A DNA stretch of 64,000 nt. It comes from Lucinisca nassula (Eukaryota; Mollusca; Bivalvia; Lucinida; Lucinidae). The position numbers and the translations under genes were made by a program. Location of the stretch: contig OY757023.1 of NCBI GenBank assembly GCA_963580285.1, positions 89,553,108 to 89,617,107 of the forward strand. The letters are read 5' to 3'. The notes below the pieces were generated by a model that did no database searches, had not been told where the DNA came from, and saw only the letters and a list, made by a program, of their open reading frames with translations. This document shows, piece by piece, positions 42,395 through 54,490 of this stretch (positions within the stretch are counted from its first letter, which is position 1; the number at the start of each line of letters is the position of its first letter).

Positions 42395-45300
42395 TGACAA
42401 GGTGAGCTTTTGTGATCACATTTTGTCCGTCGTGCGAACGTGCGTCCGTGCGTGCGTGCGTGCGTCCGTAAGCAATTTCAAATAAGTACATCTCTAATAC
42501 CCCATGGCCAATCTTGATCAAATTTCATGTGAAGCATCATCAGGTAGGGGGAAAGGCTGCATAAGCTTTTTGGGCAGATCTGGAATTAAGGCAACATATA
42601 GCTCCCATAGACTTATAATGGGAAAAATTAAAAAAAATCTTCTTCTCTGAAACCACAGGGTCCAGAGCTTAGATATTTAGTTTGTAACAGTGTCAAGTGG
42701 TCACCTACATAAATCCTGCCAATTATGCCCCTGGGGTCCAAATTGGCCACACCCCGAGGCCCCTTAGCTCCTATAGACTCATAATGGAAAAAAAGTTTTA
42801 AAAATCTTCTTCTCTGAAACCACAGGGCCCAGGGTTTAGTTATTTAGCATGTAGCAATGACAAGTAGTCACCTACATAATTCCTGCCAATCATGTCCCTG
42901 GGTTCCAAAAGGGCCACCCTCCGGAGCCCCTTCACTCCCATAGACTCATAATGGTAAAAAGCTTGAAAAATCTTCTTCTCTGAAACCACAGGGCCCAGAG
43001 CTTAGATATTTAGCCTGTAGCAACGGCAAGCGGTCACCAACATAATTCCTGCCAGTCATGCCCCTCGGGTCCAAATTGGCCACAACCCGAGGCCCCTTAG
43101 CTCCTATAGACTCATAATGGAAAAAAGCTTCAAAAATCTTCTTCTCTGAAACCACAGGGCCCAGAGTTTAGATATTTAGCATGTAGCAACGGCAAGTAGT
43201 CACCTACACAATTCCTGCCAATCATGTCCCTGTGTTCCAAAAGGGCCACCCTCCGGAGCCCCTTCACTCCCATAGACTCATAATGGTAAAAAGCTTGAAA
43301 AATCTTCTTCTCTGAAACCACAGGGCCCAGAGCTTAGATATTTAGCCTGTAGCAACGGCAAGCGGTCACCAACATAATTCCTGCCAGTCATGCCCCTCGG
43401 GTCCAAATTGGCCACAACCCGAGGCCCCTTAGCTCCTATAGACTCATAATGGAAAAAAGCTTCAAAAATCTTCTTCTCTGAAACCACAGGGCCCAGAGCT
43501 TAGATATTTAGCATGTAGCAATGGCAAGTGGTCACCTACATAATTCCTGCCAATCATGCCCGTGGGTTCCAAATGGGCCACGCCCTGGGGCCTCTTCGCT
43601 CCCATAGACTCATAATGGAAAAAAGCTTCAAAAATCTTCTTCTCTGAAACCACAGGGCCCAGAGCTTATATATTTAGCGTGTAGCAACGGCAAGTGGGCA
43701 TCTACACAATTCCTGCCAATCATGCCCCTGGGGTCCAAATTGGCCACGCCCCGGGGCCCCTTAGCTCCTAGACTCATAATGGAAAATAAGCTTCAAAAAG
43801 CATCTTCTCTGAAATCACAGGGCCCAGAGCTAAGATATTTAGCATGTAGCAACGGTAAGTGGTCACCTACATAAATCCTGCCAATCATGCCCCTGGGGTC
43901 CAAATGGGCCACCCCCGGGGCACCTTAGCTCCCATAGACTCATAATGGAAAAAAAAGCTTCAAAAATCTTCTTCTCTGAAACCACATGGCCCAGAGCCTA
44001 GATATTTCACATGTAGCAACGGCAAGTTGTCACCTACATTATTCCTGCCAACCATGCCCCTGAAGGGCAAATGGGCCACGCCCCGGGGCCCCTTTGCTCC
44101 CATAGACTCATCATGGAAAAAAAGCTTAAAAATCTTCTTCTCTGAAACCACAGGGCCCAGAGCTTAGATATTTAGCATGTAGCAACGGCAAGTGGTCACC
44201 TACATAAATCCTGCCAATCATGCCCCTGGGATCCAAATCGGCCACGCCCCGTGCCCCTTAGCTCCCATAGATTCATAATGGAAAAAAAAATTCAAAAATC
44301 TTCTTCTCTGAAACCACAGGGCCCAAAGCTTAGATATTAAGCATGTAGCAAAGGCAACTGGTCACCTAAATAAATTCTGCCAATCATGCCCTTGGGGTCC
44401 AAATGGGCCACACCCCGGGGCCCCTTAGCTCCCATAGACTCATAATGGAAAAAAAACTTCAAAAATCTTCTTCTCTGAAACCACAGGGCCCAGAGCTTAG
44501 ATATTTATTTAGTTAGGTCCAAATCGGCACCCACCCCGGGGCCACTTAGCTCCCATAAACTCAAAATGGAAAAAGCTTCAAAATCTTCTTCTCTGAAACC
44601 AACGGGCCCAGAGCTTATATATTTAGCATGGAGCAATGGCAAGTGGTCACCTACATCTTAAATCCTGCAAATCATGCCCCTGGGGTCCAAATGGGCCACG
44701 TCCCGGGGCCCCTTAGCTCCCATAGACTCATAATGGAAAATCGCTTAAACAATCTTATTCTCTGAAACCACAGGGCCCAGGGCTTAGATATTTAGCATGT
44801 AGCAACGGCAAGTGGTCACCTATATAAATCCAGCCAATCATGCCCCTGGGGTCCAAATGGGCCCCCACCCCGGGCTCACTAGACTTATAGTCCCATAGAC
44901 TTATAATGGAAAAAAAGCTTCAAAAATCTTCTTCTCTGAAACCACAGGGACCAGAGCTTATATATTTAGCATGGAGCAATGGCAAGTGGTCACCTGCATA
45001 TTAAATCCTGCCAGTCATGCCACTGGGGTCCAAATGGGCCACGTCCCGGGGCCCCTTAGCTCCCATAGACTCATAATGGAAAAAAGCTTCAAAATCTTCT
45101 TTTCTGAAACTGTGAAACACAGAACTTAGATATTTAGTATCTAGCAACATAAAATAGTCACCTACATAAATCCGGCTAACCCTGCCACTGGGATCAAAAT
45201 TGGCCAAGCCCGTGCTCATTAGTTCCAGTAGACTTATAATGGAAGAAACTTCAAAAATCTTTTTCTATAAAACCATAAGGTCCGGAGTTTAGATATTTAG

Positions 45301-46340
45301 GTTGTAGCAACGTCAAGTGGTCACCGACATAAATCCTGCCAATTATGCCCCTGCGATCCAAATTGGCCACACACCAGGGCTCTTCAGCTCCCATAGACTT
45401 ACAATTGGAAAAACCACAGGGTCCAGAGCTTAAATATGTAGCATGTAGCAACGTCAAGTGGTCACCTACATAAATCCTGCCAACCATGCTCTTGGGGTCA
45501 AAATTGGCCACGCCCATGGGCTCATTAGCTCCCATAGACTTATAATGGAAAAAAAAAACTTCAAAAATCTTCTCCTCTGAAACCATAAGTCCCAGAGGTT
45601 AGATCTTTAGTATGTAGCAACATGAAATGGTCACCTTAATAAATCCTACCAAACTGCCCCTTGGGTCAAAATTGGCCACGCCCATGGGCACATTACCTAC
45701 CATAGACTTGAAAAAATATTGGGTCAAAATTGGCCACGCCCATGGGCACATTACCTACAATAGACTTAAAATTTACAACTTAAAATGAAAAAAAAAAAAA
45801 AATAAATAAATAAAAAATCTTCTTCTCTGAAAACAAGGCCCAGAGCTTAGGTATTCAGCATGTAGCAACGTCGGGTGGTCGCCTACATGTATCCTGCCAG
45901 TCATGCCCCTAGGGTCTAAATTGGCCAAATCTTGCGACCCCGTAACTCCAATAAACTAATAATGGAATAATGGAAAATAAGCTTTGAAAATCTTCTTTTC
46001 TAAAACCATGAAGTACAGACCTTAGCTATTTAGTAAATGATCACCCACATAAATCATGCCAACCATGCCCTTTGGGTCAAAATTTGTCATGCCCCAGGGC
46101 TCATTAGCACCTATAGACTTATACTGGAAAAAAAACTTCAAAAATCGTCTTCTTCAAAACCATGAGGCCCAGAGCTTAGATATTTAGTATGTAGCAATGT
46201 CAAGTGGTCTCCTACATAAATCCTGCCAACCATGCCCCTGGAGTCTGAATTGGCCATTCGCAAGGGCTCCTTAACACCAAAAGACTAATAATGGATCAAC
46301 TTCAAAAATCTTCTTTTCTGAAACCAGAGGGCCCCGATTT
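42395..46340 (+). repeat. Tandem array C, ~166-bp units with microsatellite head
   Basis: Starts AAGGTGAGCTTTTGTGATCA, then a (CGTGCGTC)-rich tract (42,420-42,470). About 22 units of ~166 bp follow; CTTCTTCTCTGAAACCACAG recurs near 42,638, 42,806, 42,971, 43,139, 43,303, 43,471, 43,637 and so on, decaying toward 46,330. A 332-bp dimer (~42,940-43,270 and 43,272-43,602) is duplicated almost perfectly. A SINE-A follows at 46,343, and CAGGTGAGCGCTATAGGGCC (46,661-46,680) probably marks the element's far end. ORFs in it are by-products. Confidence 0.85.
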
Positions 46341-46342
46341 TT

Positions 46343-46630
46343 GATTGATTTGAGGTTTCACATCCCCGTCAACACTGTGTAGGTCATTTTGGAGACTTTG
46401 CTTCCAGATTTGTGGGACTATTACCCTACATTGAGATGAAATGAAATCTTAAGCTCTGCTGCCCAATGAAACCAATAGGGTTTAAATGCATAGATGGTTC
46501 AACTGGCACAACTTTTCCTGTGCAAGCTTAGAACCTCTAAGCTGTTTACGAGTACTCATCTGCATTCGGTTCCAGCTCTGCATGGAAGCACCATGTAGCC
46601 CAATCTATTTCTTCAAGTCCCGATGGGTAT
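46343..46630 (-). mobile_element. SINE-A copy in the end of the array C element
   Basis: TTTGATTGATTTGAGGTTTC to ...TTCAAGTCCCGATGGG, separating the last ~166-bp unit from the presumed 3' end of the element. Confidence 0.75.
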
Positions 46631-46689
46631 TCTAACATCACTCATGATTTTCTGGTACACAGGTGAGCGCTATAGGGCCAGTTGGCTCT

Positions 46690-47235
46690 CTTGTTATTAT
46701 ATGACGTCGCGTCGGAGAATGTAATTACGTCATGTATAAAATTCGATTATTATATGTCGTCGGTGATAAGCTGAGGATAAGGTCGTGTATTTAAAAACGT
46801 ATGACCGCGTGTAATTAAGAAATGAAATTTATTTTCCGTAGTTCATGGAAGTATGAACGCAGTGGGTCGCGTGCAAAGTAAATGAACCCCGAAGGGGTTC
46901 ATGTAAACTTTGCTAGCCACCCACTGTCGTTCATACTTTCATGAAAAGCAGAAAAATTAAGTTTATTTTTTATATTTACATTATTAGCCCCTCATTACTG
47001 GGCGAAAAAAAATGCTTGTAGGGCAAACTTATAGCTGAAAAACATTTACACGATGTTTTTATACAAAGAGCGAAGCAGCGTTGACGTCATCAACGCCCGT
47101 AGAGAACAATGGTTTAGAATGACGTCATATAACGTCACTGAAAATCATGTGATTCGATGCGTTTATTGACGTATGAACGCAATTGTTTTCTATAGGTTTA
47201 CATTAGACTTTACACTGGAAATGTAAATATTAACA
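46690..47235. mobile_element. Palindrome-containing ACGTCA-rich element
   Basis: Hairpin AAGTATGAACGCAGTGGGT...CCACTGTCGTTCATACTT (46,851-46,938) with a GAACCCCGAAGGGGTTC tip, set among repeated GACGTCA motifs (46,702, 47,083, 47,120). Boundaries uncertain. Confidence 0.55.
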
Positions 47236-47635
47236 CTTTGACGGGATTAAGTAACGTCATGTCGACGTCCATGTTAACAATGCATTTTTGTAGAAAAATT
47301 GTCAAATTCAGAGGTACCTGACATCGCGTTTACTGATGGCGGACTATTGTTTTGTTGTTTGTTTTTTTTATCATAAATAAAGTGCATTTTAAATGTGATA
47401 TGATAAATAGAATCTTGCATGCGTGCTCATGTATTATTAAATTTATTAAACTCGTTGAGGAAAAGGCAAAACTTTTCGGCTAAGCCTTGCATTTTATCCC
47501 CTTTCCTCAACTCGTTTTATAAATTCAAAGATGCTCTTTATGTGCGCACCTCACGGGACAGACCATTGGCTTTCAGGATTTGAATAATTTCCAATATCAA
47601 CGCACGAGAAGCCGAATATCACCAGCTAGTTGTAA

Positions 47636-47838
47636 CCCCTTATCCTGCTGAATATTTGAATTCACACCCATTTCTAATTATCAGCCAATCAGATTACATG
47701 ACATTATGTTTTCGTTCAAATTCACAAACTGGATGACAAACAGTGTAGATCCTGATCAGATGGCTTCTGGAGAAGCCATCTGTTCAGGATCAACACTGTT
47801 TGTGTAGGGGTTGCTTTGAACAGCAGGATAATGGTTAA
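47636..47838. mobile_element. Hairpin MITE family T
   Basis: AACCCCTTATCCTGCTG / CAGCAGGATAATGGTT ends, CAGTGTAGATCCTGATCAGA hairpin. A degenerate relative (AGACCCAGGTTGGACAT...GTCTACACTATTTG) may lie at 47,945-48,055. Confidence 0.75.
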
Positions 47839-48154
47839 ATTTGCAAAAGCTTTACGTTTCTAATGTACACGTGACTAGAATACCAATGATGGTTACGGTT
47901 TTTATGGGGTCAGAAGGTTACCAGTAGAATCGATCTACACTAGACTTTTGTGATGGGTTTGTCAAACCTTGTAGACCCAGGTTGGACATCACAGGACGCA
48001 ATGTATGATCCGTGTCTACACTATTTGCTTTGAGTTCATGAATTTAAGGGTTAAATAAAACAGTCCCCGTTCATGACCTTTTTTTCAGCCCCCACTCAAG
48101 AAACAATCGACCTTACAGTACTGTCAGTGCTTTGATTGTATTACGATGAACGCC

Positions 48155-48442
48155 CCCGCCAATCGGGGCTTGAAGAAATAGAAATTGGGCTGCACGATGC
48201 TTCCACGCAGAGCTGAAATCAACCGCATATGAGTACTGGTAAACCAATTAGAGGACACAAGCTTGCCCAGGCAAAGCGGTGCGAGTTGGACCGTCCTTGC
48301 TTAAAACCATATTGGTTTCATCGGGCGACAGGGCTTGAGAGATCATTTCATCACAATGTCGGAAAATAGAAAGCAACGTCTCCAAAATGACCTTTACAGT
48401 GTTGACGGTGACGTTAAACCTCAAATCAAACAAACAAACAAA
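48155..48442 (+). mobile_element. SINE-A copy
   Basis: CGGGGCTTGAAGAAATAGAA to GTTGACGGTGACGTTAAACC and AAACAAACAAACAAA. Confidence 0.8.
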
Positions 48443-48464
48443 ACCATTACGATGATTCATCCGT

Positions 48465-48675
48465 GCGACATAGTGCATTTTTTCATTCATATCTCCAAAA
48501 TGGCTACTTTTCTGATGAAAATCTGTGACATTTTTCTTAATTATACTGCAAACAAATGTTGTGGGTGCTCGTTAGAACCGCCTCATTGAGGAGGTTCTAA
48601 TGAGTACCCACAACGTATGCCTTGGAGCAGAAATAAGAAAATAATGTTTACCCCCGTACACCCCAGCTGCAGGGT
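48465..48675. mobile_element. Hairpin MITE family H
   Basis: TAGAACCGCCTCATTGAGGA palindrome within the usual flanks (GATGAAAATCTGTGACATTT; ACCCCCGTACACCCCAGCTG). Confidence 0.75.
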
Positions 48676-49027
48676 ATAGGGAGTGGGGTGCTATTAACGT
48701 GATAAACAAAAAGGTGCTGGCGAGATTGTGCGGATGCGCAGGCTGATATGCATTTTGTTGTTCACATATACTAAAATTTGGATTTTCTCATGACGCGGGA
48801 CAATAAATAATGAATATGAATGCGGATGTGCATTTTTTTTTTGTAAATATTTCGAAATGTCTCAGCAATACGTGCGTGGTTTTGTTCAAGGACAAAACTG
48901 TGAAGGTCGTTTTATAATTAACCCATTGACTTGGATACCCGTATCATCCCGTATGTGCCACTAAAAGAAAACCTTTAAAATGACGCACTGGTATTTTTAA
49001 GATCGACCGAACAACAAATTATTTGAT
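48676..49027. other. Unassigned spacer
   Basis: No gene, repeat family or tRNA recognised. Confidence 0.4.
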
Positions 49028-49322
49028 TTGTTTGTTTGATTTGAGGTTTAACGTCCCCGTCAACACTGTAAAGGTAATTTTGGAGACGTTGCTTCCAATT
49101 TTGTGGGACTTTTACCCGACATTGAGATGAAATGACTTCTCAAGCCCTGTCGCCCAATGAAACCAATAGGGTTTATTAGCATGGACGGTCCGCCTCGCAC
49201 CGCGGTTCCTGAACAGGCTTAGATCCTCTAAGCGGTTTACCAGTACTAGTGTGCGGGCCGGATTCAGCCCTGCGTGGAAGCATCATGCAGCCCATATATT
49301 TCTTCAAGCCCCTATGGGCGGG
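49028..49322 (-). mobile_element. SINE-A copy, well preserved
   Basis: TTGTTTGTTTGATTTGAGGT through ...CTTCAAGCCCCTATGGGCGG; useful for building a consensus. Confidence 0.85.
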
Positions 49323-49419
49323 AGCTAAACAACAGATTAAAAAGGGGCTAGAAATAATCAAAGCACTGAAAACACTGGTGGGTCAATTGCCTCCGAGTGT
49401 AGGCTTTATCTGTTTTTGT

Positions 49420-49668
49420 TACGTCCCCTTCAAAACTCTGTATGTCATTTTGGAGACGTAGCTTGCAATTTTGTGACATTGACATGTAATGACATCTCAA
49501 GTCCTGTCGCCTAATGAAACCAAAAGGGTATATAAGCATGGACGGTCCGACTCGCACCGCTTTGCCTGGGCAGGCTAAGCGGTTTACCAGTACTCGTGTG
49601 CGGTCGGTTACAGCTCTGCGAGGAAGCATCCCCATCTATTCCTTCAAGCCCCGAAGGGCGGGGCCGCT
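49420..49668 (-). mobile_element. SINE-A copy, diverged with deletions
   Basis: TACGTCCCCTTCAAAACTCT to CTTCAAGCCCCGAAGGGCGG; lacks the GATCCTCT segment and part of the body. Confidence 0.75.
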
Positions 49669-49679
49669 TTATAGACTGT

Positions 49680-49790
49680 AAACAGTTCGATGAAACTTTA
49701 CATTTCTGAAGTATAAGGGAACAGTGTAGACACCGATCTAACGGTGCGTATCTGGGTCTTCACTGTTCGCCAAGCCCAACATGTGGGACA
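49680..49790. mobile_element. Decayed hairpin MITE (family P/T core)
   Basis: AACAGTGTAGACACCGATCTAACGGTGCGTATCTGGGTCTTCACTGTT, written here only to show the paired ends CAGTGTAGAC and GTCTTCACTG. Confidence 0.5.
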
Positions 49791-50620
49791 ATTGTAATCG
49801 CCTATTACCTGTGTCCGATTTAAACCGCGCGACAAATTGTATAAAAATTAATAGGACGTGAATCTAAGACATGATTTAAAAATACTAAGCTAGATAGCGA
49901 AAATGTGATTAAAAATTATGAAAATTCAATCTTTTATCTTACTTTTGATTATAATTTTATATTTTTTAAATAAAATTTATACTGGTTAATTTTGAAATGA
50001 AAATAGGACTCTTCGTCTCGTGAACCTCTCCTTTACTTCAATAGAACATTAGCAAAAACTCACGAGGGTGTCTGTTTTTATACTGTAATAGTTAAATTAT
50101 AAAATACGTTGTTAAAAATGGGATTGAAAATTCTAGAAGAAAAATGTTTTTTCTTTCCAACAGTATCAAATAATTGAGGATCAAATAAAAACAAAGTTGG
50201 TCATTTTCATGTTGTTTTCTTGCCATTTTCAGTACTTTGAGCCGTCTCTACTCATTGTATCTATTTATAGCTATCGGTTCTCATATTACGCGATTATCGG
50301 TTTTTATCGGAAATTTCCGGGTTTCAGCTGGTTTAAGACGAATCTTAGACTTGCCCAAGTCCCTACATTTACATTTTTTATTTTTAAATGAAAGTCCCTT
50401 TAAACAAAAAATAAATATGTAAAAGTCTCTTTAGTCTTCATCGCTGAATGTAGGGACTTGTATACTCTGCAAATTATCCGACCAGCTTCCAGCTTGATGT
50501 AACAAGATCTCCCACTTGGTGATAAGAGAATTAGCCTCTGCAGTTAATGTTTACTTAATAAATAACACCCACCTGCGTCTGTCAGTGAAAGGAAGGAAAA
50601 TTCTCGTATTTTGGATATTT
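49791..50620. other. AT-rich spacer
   Basis: No gene or repeat family recognised; short ORFs lack motifs. Confidence 0.4.
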
Positions 50621-50621
50621 T

Positions 50622-50700
50622 TGTTTTGTTTTGTTTGATTTGAGGTTTAATGCCCCTGACAACACTGTATAGGTCATTTTGGGGATGTTGTTTTCTTTGT
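50622..50700 (-). mobile_element. SINE-A tail fragment
   Basis: TTTGTTTGATTTGAGGTTTA and GTATAGGTCATTTTGG only. Confidence 0.6.
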
Positions 50701-50804
50701 GTTGGGACCTAAAACTTGTTCGAGACAGTGGTAGTTCCTGCCATCGAGGGTTGAATTTAATGAGGATCATTTCGGCATTACTTTCAGTCCTCTATGTATT
50801 TAAT

Positions 50805-50870
50805 ATATTTTGTGTGCGCTCATTAGAACCAACTGGTGAGTACACACAATATACTTTTTTCCAGATAAAA
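50805..50870. mobile_element. Hairpin MITE remnant, family H
   Basis: TGTGTGCGCTCATTAGAACC...GGTGAGTACACACAATA stem only. Confidence 0.5.
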
Positions 50871-50976
50871 TACGCAAAATCCCCATAACTATCCCAAATA
50901 TTTGTTATATGGATATGTTTGTACTCAAGAGCGAGTAGAAAGCAGCTATCGGTGTTCGAGCCATTGAGGTATCATT

Positions 50977-51165
50977 ATACAGTCAAACCGGTCATAGTGG
51001 CCACCTCTATGAAGCAAACAACCTGTCTTAAGCAAGAAATCATTCAAATCCTGAAAAAGGCGATTGCATTAATAACCACCTGTATTAAGCAAGCACCTGT
51101 CTTAAGCAAGCACATTTCGATCATCCCTGAGGTGCTTGCTTAACACAGGTTGGACTGTAATTGTT
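50977..51165. mobile_element. Mariner-like MITE
   Basis: TACAGTCAAACC...GGTTGGACTGTA termini, with TGTCTTAAGCAAGCAC / GTGCTTGCTTAACACAGG inverted arms near the 3' end; TA at both edges. Confidence 0.6.
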
Positions 51166-51309
51166 TTTGCACTGGTTTTTTATAGAAAAAGGCAAGCAGG
51201 CAGCATAATATCATTATCCTGGCATAATTACTTAATTCATAAGATGTGTAATTGCAGAATCTTTTCAACGTTATCTCAACAGGAGAAACCATAGAGAAAA
51301 GTGGCGTTT

Positions 51310-51510
51310 ACAATAATAATAATAATAGACTTTATTTAACGAGGGTAACACAATTAGAACAACAACTAATCTCCCTTGTGGCCCTCAACAAGGGGTTACA
51401 TAATGGTCTTATTTCTGCTCAGTAGTATAGATTGCGGGTACTCTTTAGAACCGCCTCTAACAAGCACCCACAATCTATGTTTGAAGCAGAAATAAAGAAA
51501 ACGATGTGAG
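51310..51510. mobile_element. LINE-like 3' tail and H-family hairpin
   Basis: AATAATAATAATAGACTTTA looks like a minus-strand LINE 3' end with its simple tail. It is followed by an H-family hairpin (TATAGATTGCGGGTACTC.../GCACCCACAATCTATG, 51,424-51,480). Confidence 0.5.
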
Positions 51511-51756
51511 GGCTACTAACTTCTAAACCTAATCTCTTCATCAGCGATACTAGTTTTCACAACTACCATGATCATCCCCTTAACATGTCCATGCAATTAG
51601 AATCCTTGTTAACCCCACTTTATATAGAGTAAAGCGGGGTTTACCAGGCTAGTCATTTTGTAATTTCTGCTCTAAAACATAGATTTTGGGTACCGATTAG
51701 TTTAAACTTTTATTTCATTTGTATACATATAACATTACAATAGACAAAAACATTAT

Positions 51757-52052
51757 GCGCCCCCACCCATAGGGGCTTGAAGAAATATATGGGCTGTATG
51801 ATGCTTCCACGCAGAGCTGAAACGACCCGCACACTAGTACTGGTAAACCGCTTAGAGGAAGCCTGTCCTGGAACCGCGGTGCGAGGCCGACCGTCCATGC
51901 TAATAAACCCTATTGGTTTCATTGGGCAACAGGGCTTGAGATGTCATTTCATCTCAATGTCGGGTAAAAGTCCCACAAAATTGCAAGCAACGTCTCTAAA
52001 ATGACCTTTACAGTGCTGACGGGGACGTAAAACCTCAAATCAAACAAACAAA
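51757..52052 (+). mobile_element. SINE-A copy, well preserved
   Basis: CCCCACCCATAGGGGCTTGA to GACGGGGACGTAAAACCTC and AAACAAACAAA. An H-family fragment lies just upstream (51,612-51,700) and another downstream (52,140-52,262). Confidence 0.85.
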
Positions 52053-52262
52053 TTGACAAAAACACGTCAGAAATACATCAATACATACAATACATACAAA
52101 TGGGATCCAGAAGAAAGTCGTTGACTTTTTTTTAAACTGGATACTGATTAGAATCGCCTCAATGAGGCGGTTACACATAGATTGTGGGTACTCATTAGAA
52201 CCGCCTCATTGAATCGTTTGTAACGAGTACTCACAATCTATATGTTGAGCATAAATAGGAAA

Positions 52263-53515
52263 AATTCTGATTAACGCCATTGTTGGAGCCTTCTAATATA
52301 GCATAGGCATGTTATCGTAATGGTTTAAGAATAAAAAGATTAAAATTGAAACTTTTTGCCTTCATGTGGTTTTCCCCCACTGATGTAAATAAATCATGAT
52401 AACAAGCTCTGGAGCCTGTCAGTGAAAAGTTATAAAAACAAACTTCTCACCCATATCTGACAATCATCTACAGGAAAGGTGAATGAGTTCTTTCAATTGT
52501 TACAAGTCTGTTAATTTCACAATTTTCATAAAAGACTGTATCATGGTATTGCTATTTCATCTACAATGTATTTATTTTTTTTTTGTAAACAATTATTTCT
52601 ACACCTAATTAACAGACTTGGGCAAGTCTAGACGAATCTCAAAGTGGGCTATTGAAAACATTTTTGTTAATGAGATTTAATGCAGAAATAAATTTATTTT
52701 TATTTTTTCTTATTTATATATTTACCGTTTCTTATTTATGTATTTACTGTTTCTTGTTTAATATATTTTTTGAGTCGATCGATTTACGATCGACCCAAAT
52801 TTACTAAATGGCCAAACGGAATTAATGCAGTTGTCCACGCGGCCATCACTGATTTGGGAAACCAATATTATGTTTTATTAATAGAACATGAAACGTTGCG
52901 CTATTTTTATCGATACAACAAGAGCTATCTATAGAGTCTTGACAGGAATCGTGTGCTGGATAATACCCAGATCAGACGCCGAAGAATGTTTGCTTAAATA
53001 GTGGCATTTGAGGATTAAACGAAATAGTATAGAATTCCAGACTGCTCACGTAATGAAAGAAAAACAATATCTTCATCCAGGCCACGATGTCACGTGACGT
53101 GTTTCGGAACATTCTATTTATAAAACTGTTACACAAATGTATGCCAAGTCGAGTAAAAATAGACTTTTAGCACTCCTGCTAAGAACTTAATTTTAAATCT
53201 CTGAAATGTTTATGTGCAAAAATGAGTAGCTGGTACCGTTATTAGACACACAGCGTAGACCAAGATCGGATATAGAGTACATTGCTTCTGATCAGGTCGG
53301 CACTGTTCGCCATATGTATGCAACAACAGTTTTGAATATGATTCAGGGCCGTATGGAGACTCTGAAAAAGGACGGGTTGAGGATGCGAATTTCAGGTATT
53401 TTGCAGAGGTTGAAAAACTGTATGAATCTGAAATAATTTCCAAAAGATGGAACAAAATCCAAGTACTATCCTAAAACGTCAAAGCGCAGCGTAAGAAGAA
53501 AATTCTGGACTGTGC
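52263..53515. other. Unassigned stretch
   Basis: No gene recognised. It contains a repeated TTTATATATTTACTGTTTCTT-type block near 52,700-52,760 and GTCGATCGATTTACGATCGAC (a short palindrome, ~52,773-52,793). Confidence 0.4.
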
Positions 53516-53517
53516 TC

Positions 53518-53665
53518 ATTTGTTTGATTTAAGGTTTAACGTCCCCGACAACACTGTATAGGTCATTTGGAGACGTTACTTTCAATGTTACGGGACTTTC
53601 AGCTCTACGTGGAAGCATCATGCAGCCCATCTATTTATTCAAGCCCCGACGGGCGGGGGCGGGTA
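53518..53665 (-). mobile_element. SINE-A copy with internal deletion
   Basis: ATTTGTTTGATTTAAGGTTT joins directly from CGGGACTTT to CAGCTCTACGTGGAAG, losing about 150 bp. Confidence 0.75.
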
Positions 53666-53825
53666 GACTGTGCTCGTACACCTGGGCATTGGCAAACAGA
53701 ATCTACATAATCGGACGCCACATAAGGCGATGTCTGATCAGCTCTACTGTGCTTGCTTAAAGATAAACGAACAGTTCGATTCTAAGCTCAGGACTATCTC
53801 AGAGACGATCGACCCACCAGTACCA

Positions 53826-54490
53826 CACTGGTAAAGGCAAGCGCGCAGGGCAAGGAACAAACACACAGGATAAGGAATTTTTTGCGATCAGGATAAGCAA
53901 GAAAATGGCGGAATCGGCATCACATGTGCATATTTGTTGTTGTTCTAGATCTCGTGTAATGGTTACTTATCAATACGGCTGCTCACATTAGCTTCACGGA
54001 AGACACATATTATTCACGAATTTATCTTCGATGGTCCGAATTCGACAGGTACAGCCAGTCAAACGGAGAACTGGACACAGTGAAGCTACTCAACCATGAA
54101 ATCTCATTATTTTACATGAAACGCTCTTCTGCGAAGACGACATGCACTTTTTTATTGGTTGAAGATATACATATAATAAATCGGACTGTTGCAAATACGA
54201 TTTAAGGAAAATTGGAAATTGGAAGGCCCACAGTGAGAAATCCTCGTTCTATTTTCAATACAACGCCTACGGGCAAGGAAATGGGTACAACGCATATGAT
54301 AAGACACAAAAATTAGCAGGGAAAATGGTAGTTGTATGGTCGTAGCTCTAGTAAATTTCCATCTCAGATTAGGTTTTCCGATATTAATAATTAGTCCTAC
54401 ATAGTTTAAAGCACCAATTGTGACCTTTAAAAAACGTTCAAAATTTGTGTGACTTGTCTTGGCATGCGCATTGCTCTGGTTCTAGCAATT
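53826..54490 (+). pseudogene. Secreted-protein pseudogene, copy 1 (inverted-repeat arm)
   Basis: The ~665-bp arm is the reverse complement of 56,708-57,368. ATG at 53,924 starts a signal-peptide-like MCIFVVVLDLV, cut by a TAA, then WLLINTAAHISFTEDTYYS, YLRWSEFDRYSQSNGE and LFYMKRSS. The frame must shift by one near 54,130 to continue CKYDLRKIGNWKAHSEK and YNAYDKTQKLAGKMVVVWS, stop at 54,343. About 140 residues if repaired. I do not recognise the family. The frame change is shared with copy 2; the TAA is not. Confidence 0.6.

Noticed and set aside
42946..45586. Family of small minus-strand proteins (MVSEKKIF...GFREEDF)
   Set aside because: Antisense translation of the ~166-bp repeat; the unit length is not a multiple of three and frames break in most units.
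42400..46330. CRISPR-like array
   Set aside because: Contiguous ~166-bp tandem units without unique spacers, eukaryotic context, no cas genes.
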